From: Streptomyces sp.
GTDB lineage: Bacteria; Actinomycetota; Actinomycetes; Streptomycetales; Streptomycetaceae
DNA length: 48,013 nucleotides
Direction: 5' to 3'
NCBI GenBank assembly: GCA_013362785.1
Contig: JABFVM010000590.1
Coordinates: forward strand, 1 to 48,013
Shown: in pieces, positions 1 to 7,334 of the stretch
Layout of the letters: every line of letters starts with the position of its first letter
Numbering within the stretch: position 1 is the stretch's first letter
Position numbers and translations under genes: made by a program
The notes under the pieces: generated by a model
What the model was told of the DNA's origin: nothing
The model's input: only the letters and a program-made list of their open reading frames with translations
Database searches by the model: none

Positions 1-597
1 GTCCGCCACGAAATCGGAAGTCTCATAACCGGGTCGGATCAATTCGGGATGAGTGTGCAGAAGGATGGAGGTCTCAATTTCCCCCGCATGCATGTCGGTG
101 AGCAGCGAGGTCTCCACCCCCGCCCGCTCCCGGGCACTCTCCCAGTCCTCAGGGGCCGGGAACAGCGCCATTCGCTCGCCGCGCGCGGAGGACTCCTGAA
201 CGACATTGCCCAGTACGTAGTTTCCGCCGTGCCCGTTGACCAGCACCAGGGCGTCGACGCCCGACCGGCGGAGCGAAGCCGCTATGTCCCGTATCACCGC
301 ATGAAGGGTCACGGAGGAGATGCTGACGGTCCCCGGCCAGGCCGCGTGCTCGTGCGAGCAGGCGATCGTCACCGGAGGAAGGAGGTGCACCGGGTGCACC
401 TCGGCGATCTCGCGCGCGATCGCGCAGGCCACGAGCGTGTCGGTCGCCAGGGGAAGGAACGGGCCGTGCTGCTCGAAGCTCCCGACGGGGAGGACCGCCA
501 CCTGTCGTGAGACGCCCGCGCCTCGGGCCCGTACGTCCTCGGTGGTGTCCGCCGGCACCAGCGAGTGCGCCGCCGGCCGCGTCTGCGAATCACTCAT
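1..597 (-). CDS. creatininase-family amidohydrolase, C-terminus outside window
   Basis: The reverse strand reads from an ATG at 597 through the window edge, giving 199 residues without a stop, so the C-terminus is missing. The creatininase fold is marked by VGSFEQHGPFLPLATDT (Glu42, His44 and Asp53 as likely metal ligands), by VNGHGGN (His123) and by DMHAGEIETS near residue 170. The family includes creatinine amidohydrolases, mycofactocin MftE and the archaeal FAPy deformylase ArfB, all metal-dependent amide hydrolases. Only 41 bp separate its start from the divergent GTP cyclohydrolase II start. Because that cyclohydrolase looks like the type that stops at the formylated pyrimidine, I infer that this enzyme may remove the formyl group. 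The family call is firm and the substrate is a hypothesis. Confidence 0.88.
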   Translation of the reverse strand, partial: MSDSQTRPAAHSLVPADTTEDVRARGAGVSRQVAVLPVGSFEQHGPFLPLATDTLVACAIAREIAEVHPVHLLPPVTIACSHEHAAWPGTVSISSVTLHAVIRDIAASLRRSGVDALVLVNGHGGNYVLGNVVQESSARGERMALFPAPEDWESARERAGVETSLLTDMHAGEIETSILLHTHPELIRPGYETSDFVAD

Positions 598-638
598 CTT
601 TTTCCGGCCTTTCGTCTCTGCTTAGGAACTGAAGAATC
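598..638. promoter_or_regulatory. 41-bp divergent intergenic region
   Basis: All the DNA between the creatininase start (597, minus) and the cyclohydrolase start (639, plus) lies here. A Shine-Dalgarno-like AGGAACTGAAG precedes the plus-strand ATG. There is no room for two separate full promoters, so they must overlap each other or the coding sequences. This implies co-regulation. I see no clear operator. Confidence 0.5.
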
Positions 639-1307
639 ATGACAGAAAAAGTTGGCGTACTCGGCAAGAAGTCCGCACCGCGGTCGCAGCGTTCCGGCGC
701 GGAACGCGTCGTGAATGCTCCGCTGCCCACCGTGTACGGGGAATTCCGCGCGATCGGATACCTCGACCACGACCGCGGCGACGAGCAAGTGGCCCTCGTC
801 TACGGCGAGATCGGCACCGAGAACGTGCTCACCCGCCTGCACTCCGAGTGCCTCACCGGCGATGCCTTCGGTTCCCAGCACTGCGAGTGCGGTGACCAGC
901 TCGCCTCCGCGCTGCGCGCGGTCGTCGCCGAGGGCTCCGGCATAGTCGTCTATCTGCGGGGCCACGAGGGCCGCGGCATCGGACTGCTCGCCAAGCTGCG
1001 CGCGATGGCCCTGCAGGCGGAGGGCCTGGACACCGTCGAGGCCAACCTCGCGCTCGGACTGCCGGTGGACGCCCGCGACTACGGCGTCGCCGCCGAGATG
1101 CTGCACGACCTCGGTGTGCAGAGCGTCCGCCTGATGTCCAACAACCCGCGCAAGCGCGAGGCGCTGCTGCGGCACGGCATCCAGGTCGCCGAGACGGTAC
1201 CGCTGCTGATCCCGCCGTGCGAGAACAACATCACCTACCTGCGCACCAAGCGGGAACGCCTCGATCACCACCTGCCCCATCTGGACGCGGTCGCGCACCT
1301 GTCCTGA
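639..1307 (+). CDS. ribA: GTP cyclohydrolase II, Met-variant (probable FAPy-forming type)
   Basis: This is a 222-residue GTP cyclohydrolase II that opens GTP to a pyrimidine ribotide. It has VALVYGEI, LHSECLTGDAFGSQHCEC (zinc ligands Cys71, Cys82 and Cys84), GHEGRGIGL and SNNPRK. The E. coli stretch KIRAYALQ, whose Tyr105 sits in the active site, reads KLRAMALQ here, so that residue is Met123. From memory of work on the three S. coelicolor homologues, SCO6655 carries the same Tyr-to-Met change and releases the formylated intermediate FAPy instead of the deformylated product; please verify. There is no fused DHBP synthase domain (RibB) and no riboflavin gene nearby, so housekeeping riboflavin synthesis is unlikely to be its role. 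The next gene starts 33 bp downstream on the same strand. Confidence 0.92.
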   Translation: MTEKVGVLGKKSAPRSQRSGAERVVNAPLPTVYGEFRAIGYLDHDRGDEQVALVYGEIGTENVLTRLHSECLTGDAFGSQHCECGDQLASALRAVVAEGSGIVVYLRGHEGRGIGLLAKLRAMALQAEGLDTVEANLALGLPVDARDYGVAAEMLHDLGVQSVRLMSNNPRKREALLRHGIQVAETVPLLIPPCENNITYLRTKRERLDHHLPHLDAVAHLS

Positions 1308-1340
1308 TTGCCGCGAGGCTCGTCCGGACAGGAAGAGGGA

Positions 1341-2312
1341 ATGACCGACGACGTCCTCTTCCTCTCCGGAGACCAGGTGACGGGCCTGCTGGGCCTGGAC
1401 GCGGCGATCGCCTCGCAACGCGCGGCATTCACGGCGCTCGGCGCCGACGCGGCCGACCTGCCCGGGAAGATCATGCACCCGAGCCGCTTCGACGACAGTG
1501 TCGTCTTCGCGTATGTGTCCCGGCTTTCGGCGGACACCGGCACCGTCGCGAAGATCGGCAGCGTCAACCCGGGCAACGTGGCGTCCGGCCTGCCCACGAT
1601 CCACGCCGTCATCACCGTGCTGGACCCGGTGACGGGCCGTCTGGCCGCCGTCATGGACGGCACGGCGATCACGACCCTGCGCACGGCGGCCGCGAGCGCC
1701 GTCGCGATCGACGCCCTGGCCACCGCCGACAGCGCGGACCTCGCCCTCCTCGGCTCAGGCACCCAGGCCCTCGCCCACGCCCGGGCCGTCGCCCGGGTGC
1801 GCGAGGTGAAGTCCGTACGGCTGTGGAGTCCGACCGAGTCCCGACGTGCCCGGGCCGCGGAGCGGCTCACGGCCGAACTGGGCCTGCCCGTCCAGCCGGT
1901 CCGCACCCCGGAGGAGGCCGTCACGGGCGCGTCGCTGGTCGCGGCCTGCACGCTCAGCACGACGCCCGTGGTGCGCGGGGAGTGGCTGGCGCCCGGCGCC
2001 ACGGTGGTCAGCGTCGGCTCGTTCGAGCCCGGCCGCCGAGAGGTGGACGCGGATGTGCTGCTGCACGCCGCGAGCGTCGTCGTCGACGACCCGGCGACCG
2101 CGGCCGAGCACGCCGGGCCCGTGGTGGACGCCCTGCGCGAAGGGCTGCTTGCCCCCGAGGACCTGGTCGGGCTCGGTGCCGTCCTCACCGGGCAGAGCTT
2201 CCCGAGATCCGGACCCGGGGACATCGTCTACTACAACAGTGTCGGCCTCGGCATCCAGGACGCGGCCGCCGCATGGGCCGTGGTCGAGGCCGCCAGGAAG
2301 GTGGGCCCGTGA
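1341..2312 (+). CDS. ornithine cyclodeaminase / mu-crystallin family protein
   Basis: The protein has 323 residues. I chose the ATG at 1341 because AGGAAGAGGGA lies just upstream; an in-frame TTG at 1308 has no such signal. Family marks are KIGSVNPGN, LDPVTGRLAAVMDG, TxLRTAAASA and the NAD(P)-binding LLGSGTQALAHARAV. Members include ornithine cyclodeaminase, alanine dehydrogenase-like enzymes and ketimine reductases that reduce cyclic imino acids. The next gene, an FAD amine oxidase, overlaps its stop by 4 bp, so the two are translationally coupled. That pairing fits an amine/imine conversion, but the substrate cannot be read from sequence. Confidence 0.88.
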   Translation: MTDDVLFLSGDQVTGLLGLDAAIASQRAAFTALGADAADLPGKIMHPSRFDDSVVFAYVSRLSADTGTVAKIGSVNPGNVASGLPTIHAVITVLDPVTGRLAAVMDGTAITTLRTAAASAVAIDALATADSADLALLGSGTQALAHARAVARVREVKSVRLWSPTESRRARAAERLTAELGLPVQPVRTPEEAVTGASLVAACTLSTTPVVRGEWLAPGATVVSVGSFEPGRREVDADVLLHAASVVVDDPATAAEHAGPVVDALREGLLAPEDLVGLGAVLTGQSFPRSGPGDIVYYNSVGLGIQDAAAAWAVVEAARKVGP

Positions 2313-3454
2313 ACACGCACGCGAGCGTCGTCGTCATCGGAGGCGGCGTGATGGGCACCAGCATCGCCTACCACCTCGCCCGCGCCGGCGTACGGGACGT
2401 CCTCCTCGTCGAGCGCGACGAACTGGCCTCCGGGTCCACCGCCAAGGCGGCCGGCGGAGTGCGCGCACAGTTCTCCGACGAGCTCAACATCCGGCTCGGG
2501 GCACGCAGTCTGGAGGCGTTCGGACGGTTCGAGGAGGAGACCGGGTACGACATCGGCCTGCACCGGGTCGGCTATCTGTTCCTGCTCTCGACCCCCGAGG
2601 ACGTCGCCGGCTTCGAGGCGAGCGTCCGGCTGCAGAACTCCCTCGGCGTGCCGAGCCGCATGATCGACCCCGCCGAGGCGCGGCGCCTCTCCCCGCTGAT
2701 CACCACCGACGGCCTGCTGGCCGCCGCGTTCTCCCCGGACGACGGCCACTGCACCCCCGAAGCCGTCGTCCACGGCTACGCGTCCGCCGCCCGCGCGTAC
2801 GGCGCGCGGATCTTACGGCACACCGACGTCACCGGGATCGAGCTGCACGGCGACCGGATCACCGCCGTGACCACGACCATCGGCCGTATCACCACCGACA
2901 CGGTGATCTGCGCGGCCGGCGCCTGGTCGCGGGCCGTCGGCGCGATGGCCGGCGTGGAACTGCCCGTGGTGCCGCTGCGCCGCCAGATCGCGGTCACCGA
3001 ACCCGTCGAAGGACTGCCGCCGCACCTGCCCATGACCATCGACTTCACCACCAGCCTCTACTTCCACCGCGAGGGCCCCGGCCTCCTCCTCGGCATGTCC
3101 GACCCCGACGAGCGGCCCGGCTTCGCCACCGACACCCACGACCGCTGGATCCCCCGCCTGGCCGCCGCCATGGAGCACCGGGCTCCCGCCCTGCTCGACC
3201 TGCGCCGCACGGGAGGCTGGGCGGGCCTGTACGAGATCACCCCGGACCACAACGCGCTGATCGGCGAGGCGACTTCGGTGTCCCGGTTCCTGTACGCGAC
3301 CGGCTTCTCCGGCCACGGCTTCCTCCAGGGCCCGGCCGTCGGCGAGGTCGTCCGTGACCTGTACCTCGGCCGCGCACCCTTCGTGGACGTCGGTCCGCTC
3401 AGCGCCGGCCGATTCGCGGCCGACGCTCCGCGCCCGGAGGCCAACCGCGTATGA
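2309..3454 (+). CDS. FAD-dependent D-amino-acid/sarcosine oxidase family protein, with a TTA codon
   Basis: The protein has 381 residues. It starts at a GTG that overlaps the previous stop (GTGA). The N-terminal dinucleotide fold VVVIGGGVMGTSIAYHLARA and LLVERDELASGSTAKAAGG are typical of DAO-family oxidases such as sarcosine oxidase beta, glycine oxidase and proline dehydrogenase. The C-terminal GLYEITPDHNALIG and TGFSGHGFLQGPAVGE complete the FAD site. It probably oxidises a secondary or primary amine coupled to the neighbouring OCD-like enzyme. Leu169 is encoded by TTA at 2813-2815, the rare codon read by the bldA tRNA in Streptomyces, so translation may depend on development. It ends 21 bp from the convergent serine hydrolase gene. 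Confidence 0.88.
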   Translation: MNTHASVVVIGGGVMGTSIAYHLARAGVRDVLLVERDELASGSTAKAAGGVRAQFSDELNIRLGARSLEAFGRFEEETGYDIGLHRVGYLFLLSTPEDVAGFEASVRLQNSLGVPSRMIDPAEARRLSPLITTDGLLAAAFSPDDGHCTPEAVVHGYASAARAYGARILRHTDVTGIELHGDRITAVTTTIGRITTDTVICAAGAWSRAVGAMAGVELPVVPLRRQIAVTEPVEGLPPHLPMTIDFTTSLYFHREGPGLLLGMSDPDERPGFATDTHDRWIPRLAAAMEHRAPALLDLRRTGGWAGLYEITPDHNALIGEATSVSRFLYATGFSGHGFLQGPAVGEVVRDLYLGRAPFVDVGPLSAGRFAADAPRPEANRV

Positions 3455-3475
3455 CTCGTGGACCGGGGGACCCCG

Positions 3476-4708
3476 TCAGCCCTCGGTCACAGCCTCGTGC
3501 ACGAGCCGCTTCAGGTCCTGGAACATCGTGTGCGAGGTCCGCGGCCGCACCTGCGTCATGAACTGCACCGTCAGATCACGGCTCGGGTCGACCCAGAACG
3601 TGGTGGTCGCCACCCCGCTCCAGCCGTACGTACCGAGGCCGGCCAGAGCCTTCGTACGGGTCGGGTCGATCACCACGGAGACGCCGAGGCCGAAGCCGAG
3701 ACCGTCGTTGCCGGACTCGTCGTGCGCGGGGCGGCTGCCGAAGGCGCGCAGGTCGACGCCGCCCGGGAGCTGGTTGGACGTCATCAGGTCCACGGTCCGC
3801 GGCGACAGCAGACGGACGCCGTCGAGCTCGCCCCGGCGCCGCAGCAGCTCCATGAAGCGGTGGACGTCGTACGCGGAGGCCGCCAACCCGCCGCTGCCGG
3901 ACAGGAAGCGGGGCCGGCCCCGCAGCGGGAGCCCCGGGATCGGCTCGATGCCGCCGCCCTCGGTCTCGCCGTACAACTCGGCCAGCCTGCCCAGGTGTTC
4001 GTCGCGCACGCGGAACCCGGCGTCGGTCATCCCGAGCGGCCCGAAGATCCGCTCGGCGAAGAACTCGTCCAGTGGCTGCCCCGACACGACCTCGATGACC
4101 CGGCCCAGGACATTGCTGGCGACCGAGTAGTTCCACTGTGTGCCTGGCTCGAACTGCAGCGGAAGGCTCGCGTACACGCCGACCGTCTCGGCGAGGTCGG
4201 AGCCGGGCAGCACCGCCGACTCCAGGTTGGCGTCGCGGTACAGGGCGTCGACGGGATGCGTGTGGTAGAAGGCGAACGTCAGCCCGGCGGTGTGCGTCAT
4301 CAGGTGCCGGACGGTTATCGGGCCGTCGGCGGGGCGGGTCACCGTGTCGGCGCCGGAGCCGCTGACGTACACCCGGGGCTCGGCGAAGGCGGGCAGATGG
4401 CGGCCGACCGGGTCGTCGAGCGACAGCTTGCCCTCCTCCACCAGCAGCAGCGCGGCGACCGAGGTGACCGGCTTGGTCATGGAGTAGAGCCGCCACAGCG
4501 TGTCCGCCTCGACGGGCAGCCCGGCCGCACGGTCGCGGTGGCCGTGCGTGGTGAGGTGGGCGACGCGTCCACCGCGGGCGACGGACACCAGGTAGCCGGG
4601 CAGCCGCCCCTCGTCGACGTAGTGGGCGAAGTGCTGGTCGAGGCGGTCCAGCGCCTTCGCGTCCAGCCCGACCTCACCCGGCTCGACCTCTTGTGTCAGC
4701 AGTGCCAT
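3476..4708 (-). CDS. serine hydrolase, beta-lactamase class C / esterase EstB-like
   Basis: The protein has 410 residues and starts at an ATG preceded by GGAGGAG. The SxxK motif is Ser76-Met-Thr-Lys79 in RLYSMTKPVTSVAALLLVEE. The Tyr motif lies in WNYSVASNVLG, and the third motif is probably GTYGWSGVATT. Also typical are GKLSLDDPV, HLMTHTAGL and PLGMTDAGF. The family comprises penicillin-binding-protein-like esterases, D-aminopeptidases and lactone hydrolases. There is no signal peptide, so it is probably cytoplasmic and more likely an esterase than a beta-lactamase. It appears to be transcribed alone and converges with the FAD oxidase gene. Confidence 0.88.
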   Translation of the reverse strand: MALLTQEVEPGEVGLDAKALDRLDQHFAHYVDEGRLPGYLVSVARGGRVAHLTTHGHRDRAAGLPVEADTLWRLYSMTKPVTSVAALLLVEEGKLSLDDPVGRHLPAFAEPRVYVSGSGADTVTRPADGPITVRHLMTHTAGLTFAFYHTHPVDALYRDANLESAVLPGSDLAETVGVYASLPLQFEPGTQWNYSVASNVLGRVIEVVSGQPLDEFFAERIFGPLGMTDAGFRVRDEHLGRLAELYGETEGGGIEPIPGLPLRGRPRFLSGSGGLAASAYDVHRFMELLRRRGELDGVRLLSPRTVDLMTSNQLPGGVDLRAFGSRPAHDESGNDGLGFGLGVSVVIDPTRTKALAGLGTYGWSGVATTTFWVDPSRDLTVQFMTQVRPRTSHTMFQDLKRLVHEAVTEG

Positions 4709-4774
4709 CGCTCTCCTCCGAATACGTACGACGAGGGTGCGCTCCGGCCTACCCCGCCGGAACGGCCTCTGACC

Positions 4775-6124
4775 TCATCGTCCCGCAGGAACACGTGTAC
4801 GGTCCTTCGATTGCCCATGATCGTCCGCCGGGGCGGCATACGGTCCCGGGAGGGCCCGGCCCGGCACCGCACCGGCCAGCGCCACGGCCGCGAGGGCGGT
4901 CATCGGCAGCACGGGACCGCCGCCCGCCCCGGTGAGCGCGGTCGCGACGGCCACTCCCAGCACGGGCCCCACGTTCATCGCGGTCTGCTGCAGCCCGCCC
5001 GCCACTCCGGCCGACTCGACCGCCGCCTCCCGTACGACGACATGGGTCGCCGCCACCATCACCGTGCCGAACCCGGCCCCCACCAGCGCGAACGCCGCGC
5101 ACAGGGCAGGCGTGGCCGAGGCTCGGGACAGGGCGAGGATGCCGAGCGCGAGCAGCGCCATCGCCACCATGGTCGTACGGCGGGCACCGGCCCGGCGCAG
5201 CAGTACCGGGCACGCGACCGCCGAGAGCACCATCAGCAGGGCCAGCGGCAGACTGACGAGGGCCATCCGGAAGGGGTTCATGCCGAGCGCGTCCTGCAAC
5301 AGGAACGTGCCGGTGAACAGCGCGCCGGACAGCGCCGCCGACGCGGCCACCAGCATGCCGAGCGCCGAGCCGACCGCCGCCGAACCGATCACGTCGGGCG
5401 GCAGGAGTGAGCTCGCGGTACGGCGCTCGTGCCGGACGAAGGCGGCACCGGTGACCGCGGCGGTCGCGGCCGTCAGGGCCCACCCCGGCAGGGCGGCGAG
5501 GGCGTGGACGAGACAGGCCAGGGTCACCGCGAGCAGGAGGGCGCCGGGCAGGTCGAGCCGGGCGGGGGAGGTGTCGCGAGGGGGCCGTACGGCGAGGGCG
5601 AGCAGGCCGAAGACGGCGGCGGGGACGACGTTCAGCAGGAACACGGCCCGCCACCCGGGCCCCGCCACCAGCGCACCGCCCACGACCGGCCCGGCAGCGG
5701 CGGCCACCCCGATCGCGGCGGTCCGTACGGCGATCGGCGCCCGCAGCCGGTCGGGCGGGAACGCGGCCCGGAGCATCCCGAGCGTGGCCGGTTGCAGCAG
5801 CGCCCCGAACACCCCCTGCACGACCCGCAGGGCGATCACCCAGCCGACGCCGGGCGCCAGCGCGACACCCGCCGACGCGGCCCCGAAGCCGAGCATCCCG
5901 ATGCCGAAGACCCGATGGTGCCCGTACCGGTCGCCGAGTCGCCCGGCGAACACCAACAGGCTGGCCACCGCGATGAGATAGCCGGTGCTGGTCCACTGGA
6001 CCTGGGCCAGGGAGGCGCCCAGATCGCGTTGCAGGGTCGGCTGCGCGACGGTGAGCACGGTCCCGTCCAGGGCGACGAGCACGGCCCCGGCGATACTGCT
6101 CGCGAGAGTGAGCCGAGGATTCAC
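4775..6124 (-). CDS. MFS drug-efflux transporter, DHA2-like
   Basis: The protein has 449 residues. It starts at a GTG that overlaps the TetR stop by 4 bp (GTGA), so the two are coupled. The N-terminus VALDGTVLTVAQPTLQRDLG, then QWTSTGYLIAVASLLVFAGRLGDRYG, matches the D-x-x motif and motif A of DHA2-type proton-driven exporters (EmrB/QacA class). Hydrophobic segments are spread through the full length; I estimate 12 to 14. The position downstream of a TetR gene with clear operators points to inducible efflux of a small molecule that is the TetR ligand. Confidence 0.88.
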   Translation of the reverse strand: MNPRLTLASSIAGAVLVALDGTVLTVAQPTLQRDLGASLAQVQWTSTGYLIAVASLLVFAGRLGDRYGHHRVFGIGMLGFGAASAGVALAPGVGWVIALRVVQGVFGALLQPATLGMLRAAFPPDRLRAPIAVRTAAIGVAAAAGPVVGGALVAGPGWRAVFLLNVVPAAVFGLLALAVRPPRDTSPARLDLPGALLLAVTLACLVHALAALPGWALTAATAAVTGAAFVRHERRTASSLLPPDVIGSAAVGSALGMLVAASAALSGALFTGTFLLQDALGMNPFRMALVSLPLALLMVLSAVACPVLLRRAGARRTTMVAMALLALGILALSRASATPALCAAFALVGAGFGTVMVAATHVVVREAAVESAGVAGGLQQTAMNVGPVLGVAVATALTGAGGGPVLPMTALAAVALAGAVPGRALPGPYAAPADDHGQSKDRTRVPAGR

Positions 6125-6708
6125 TCGCCCTCCGGCCCGAGGTGCGCGTCCAGGACGGACCGCAGCACAGGTACGAAGTCCTCGGCGCCCGTGGCGAGTT
6201 GAAGACTGCCCCAGCCCCACAGCTGGGCGACCCCGTGCAGGTTGGCCCACAGCGCACCCGCGACGAGCCGGGCGTCGACGTCGGGGCGGACCCGGCCGAC
6301 GAGGTCCACGAGCCGGCCGAAGAGAGGGAGGCTGGTGTCCCGCAGCCCCAAGTGACCGCTCTCCAGCAGATCGTGACGGAACATCAGCTCGTACATGCCG
6401 CGGTTGCCGAGCGCGAACTCCAGATAGACGCGCCCCAGCGCGGTCAGTTGCGCCCGCGGGGTCGCCGTACCGTCGCCGACGGCAGCCGTCGCCCGTTGGC
6501 CCAGATCCTCGAAGCCGCGCCGGGCGATGGCCGACAGCAGCTCCAGGTGGGTGGGGAAGTGACGGCGCGGGGCGCCGTGCGAGACACCTGCCCGGCGGGC
6601 GATCTCCCGCAGGGTGAGGGCCTGGGTGCCCTCCTGGGTCACGAGATCCACGCCGACGTCGACCAGTCGGGCCCGCAGCCCTGGTTCGGATTCCTGCACA
6701 GAAGGCAT
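6121..6708 (-). CDS. TetR-family repressor of the adjacent MFS and PPOX genes
   Basis: The protein has 195 residues. The N-terminal helix-turn-helix reads TLREIARRAGVSHGAPRRHF, and the C-terminal ligand domain includes YLEFALGNRGMYELMFRHDL, as in TetR_C_33 / WHG-type members. Its start codon touches the first of two palindromic operators in the divergent region, so autorepression is likely. It probably represses its own operon (TetR-MFS) and perhaps the divergent PPOX gene. The inducer is unknown. Confidence 0.9.
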   Translation of the reverse strand: MPSVQESEPGLRARLVDVGVDLVTQEGTQALTLREIARRAGVSHGAPRRHFPTHLELLSAIARRGFEDLGQRATAAVGDGTATPRAQLTALGRVYLEFALGNRGMYELMFRHDLLESGHLGLRDTSLPLFGRLVDLVGRVRPDVDARLVAGALWANLHGVAQLWGWGSLQLATGAEDFVPVLRSVLDAHLGPEGE

Positions 6709-6720
6709 AGACAGTGTCTA
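6708..6720. promoter_or_regulatory. TetR operator 1
   Basis: TAGACAGTGTCTA has 6-bp perfect arms (TAGACA/TGTCTA) around one base. It abuts the TetR start codon on the minus strand, a position that would block transcription or translation initiation of the regulator. Confidence 0.75.
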
Positions 6721-6730
6721 CCATGATCCA

Positions 6731-6745
6731 GTAGACACTGTCTAC
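6731..6745. promoter_or_regulatory. TetR operator 2
   Basis: GTAGACACTGTCTAC has 7-bp perfect arms around one base. It has the same core as operator 1, with centres 24 bp apart, slightly over two helical turns. It lies between the TetR and PPOX genes and can serve both promoters. Confidence 0.78.
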
Positions 6746-6804
6746 GGCGCTCGGGAGGGGGCTGGACGGGAATGCGCGACCGGCACGTCAGGGTTGATCC
6801 GGAT

Positions 6805-7254
6805 ATGACTGAGGACGCCACCCAGAACGCACTGCTCGCGCTGCTCTCCGAGGGCCACGGCGGGGTGCTGGTCACCCTCAAGCGCGACGGCCGGCCGCAG
6901 CTGTCGAACGTCGGCCACGCCTACTACCCCGACGAGCGCATCATCCGCGTCTCGATCACCGACGACCGCGCCAAGACCCGCAACCTGCGCCGCGACCCCA
7001 GGGCGTCGTACCACGTCACGAGCCCCGACCGCTGGGCGTACACCGTCGCCGAGGGCACGGCCGACCTCTCGCCGGTCGCGAAGGACCCGTACGACGCCAC
7101 GGTCGAGGAACTCGTCCGGCTCTACCGGGACGTCCAGGGAGAGCATCCCGACTGGGACGACTTCCGGGCGGCGATGGTCCGCGACGGGAGGCTGGTGCTG
7201 CGGTTGCGGGTGGAGCGGGTGTACGGGATCCCGAAGGGCGGCAACCTGGGCTGA
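6805..7254 (+). CDS. PPOX-class F420-dependent oxidoreductase, Rv1155-like
   Basis: From the ATG at 6805 the protein has 149 residues. An in-frame ATG at 6772 would add 11 residues, but the family usually begins close to the helix ALLALLSEGHGGVLVTLKRDG. The split barrel includes GRPQLSNVGHAYYP, RVSITDDRAKTRNLRRDPRAS and YTVAEGTADLSP, as in actinobacterial flavin/deazaflavin oxidoreductases of about 145 residues that reduce small hydrophobic molecules with F420H2. It is divergent from TetR/MFS across two operators, so it may modify the compound that the MFS exports. Cofactor choice is inferred from the family. Confidence 0.85.
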   Translation: MTEDATQNALLALLSEGHGGVLVTLKRDGRPQLSNVGHAYYPDERIIRVSITDDRAKTRNLRRDPRASYHVTSPDRWAYTVAEGTADLSPVAKDPYDATVEELVRLYRDVQGEHPDWDDFRAAMVRDGRLVLRLRVERVYGIPKGGNLG

Positions 7255-7334
7255 TCCCACGTCACCTCCCGTGCCTGCCGCTAGGGTTGATCCACTGCGG
7301 ATGGTGTGGAGACACGGGCGGGGGAGTGCGCGGC

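Noticed and set aside
1217..3454. A 745-residue open frame on the plus strand joining two genes
   Set aside because: Its first half is a shifted reading of the cyclohydrolase and OCD-like genes; only the part from GTG 2309 is protein-like.
6772..6804. Earlier start of the PPOX gene at 6772
   Set aside because: It adds a non-family tail; the family starts close to 6805. The alternative is not fully excluded because a weak GGACGGGA precedes 6772.
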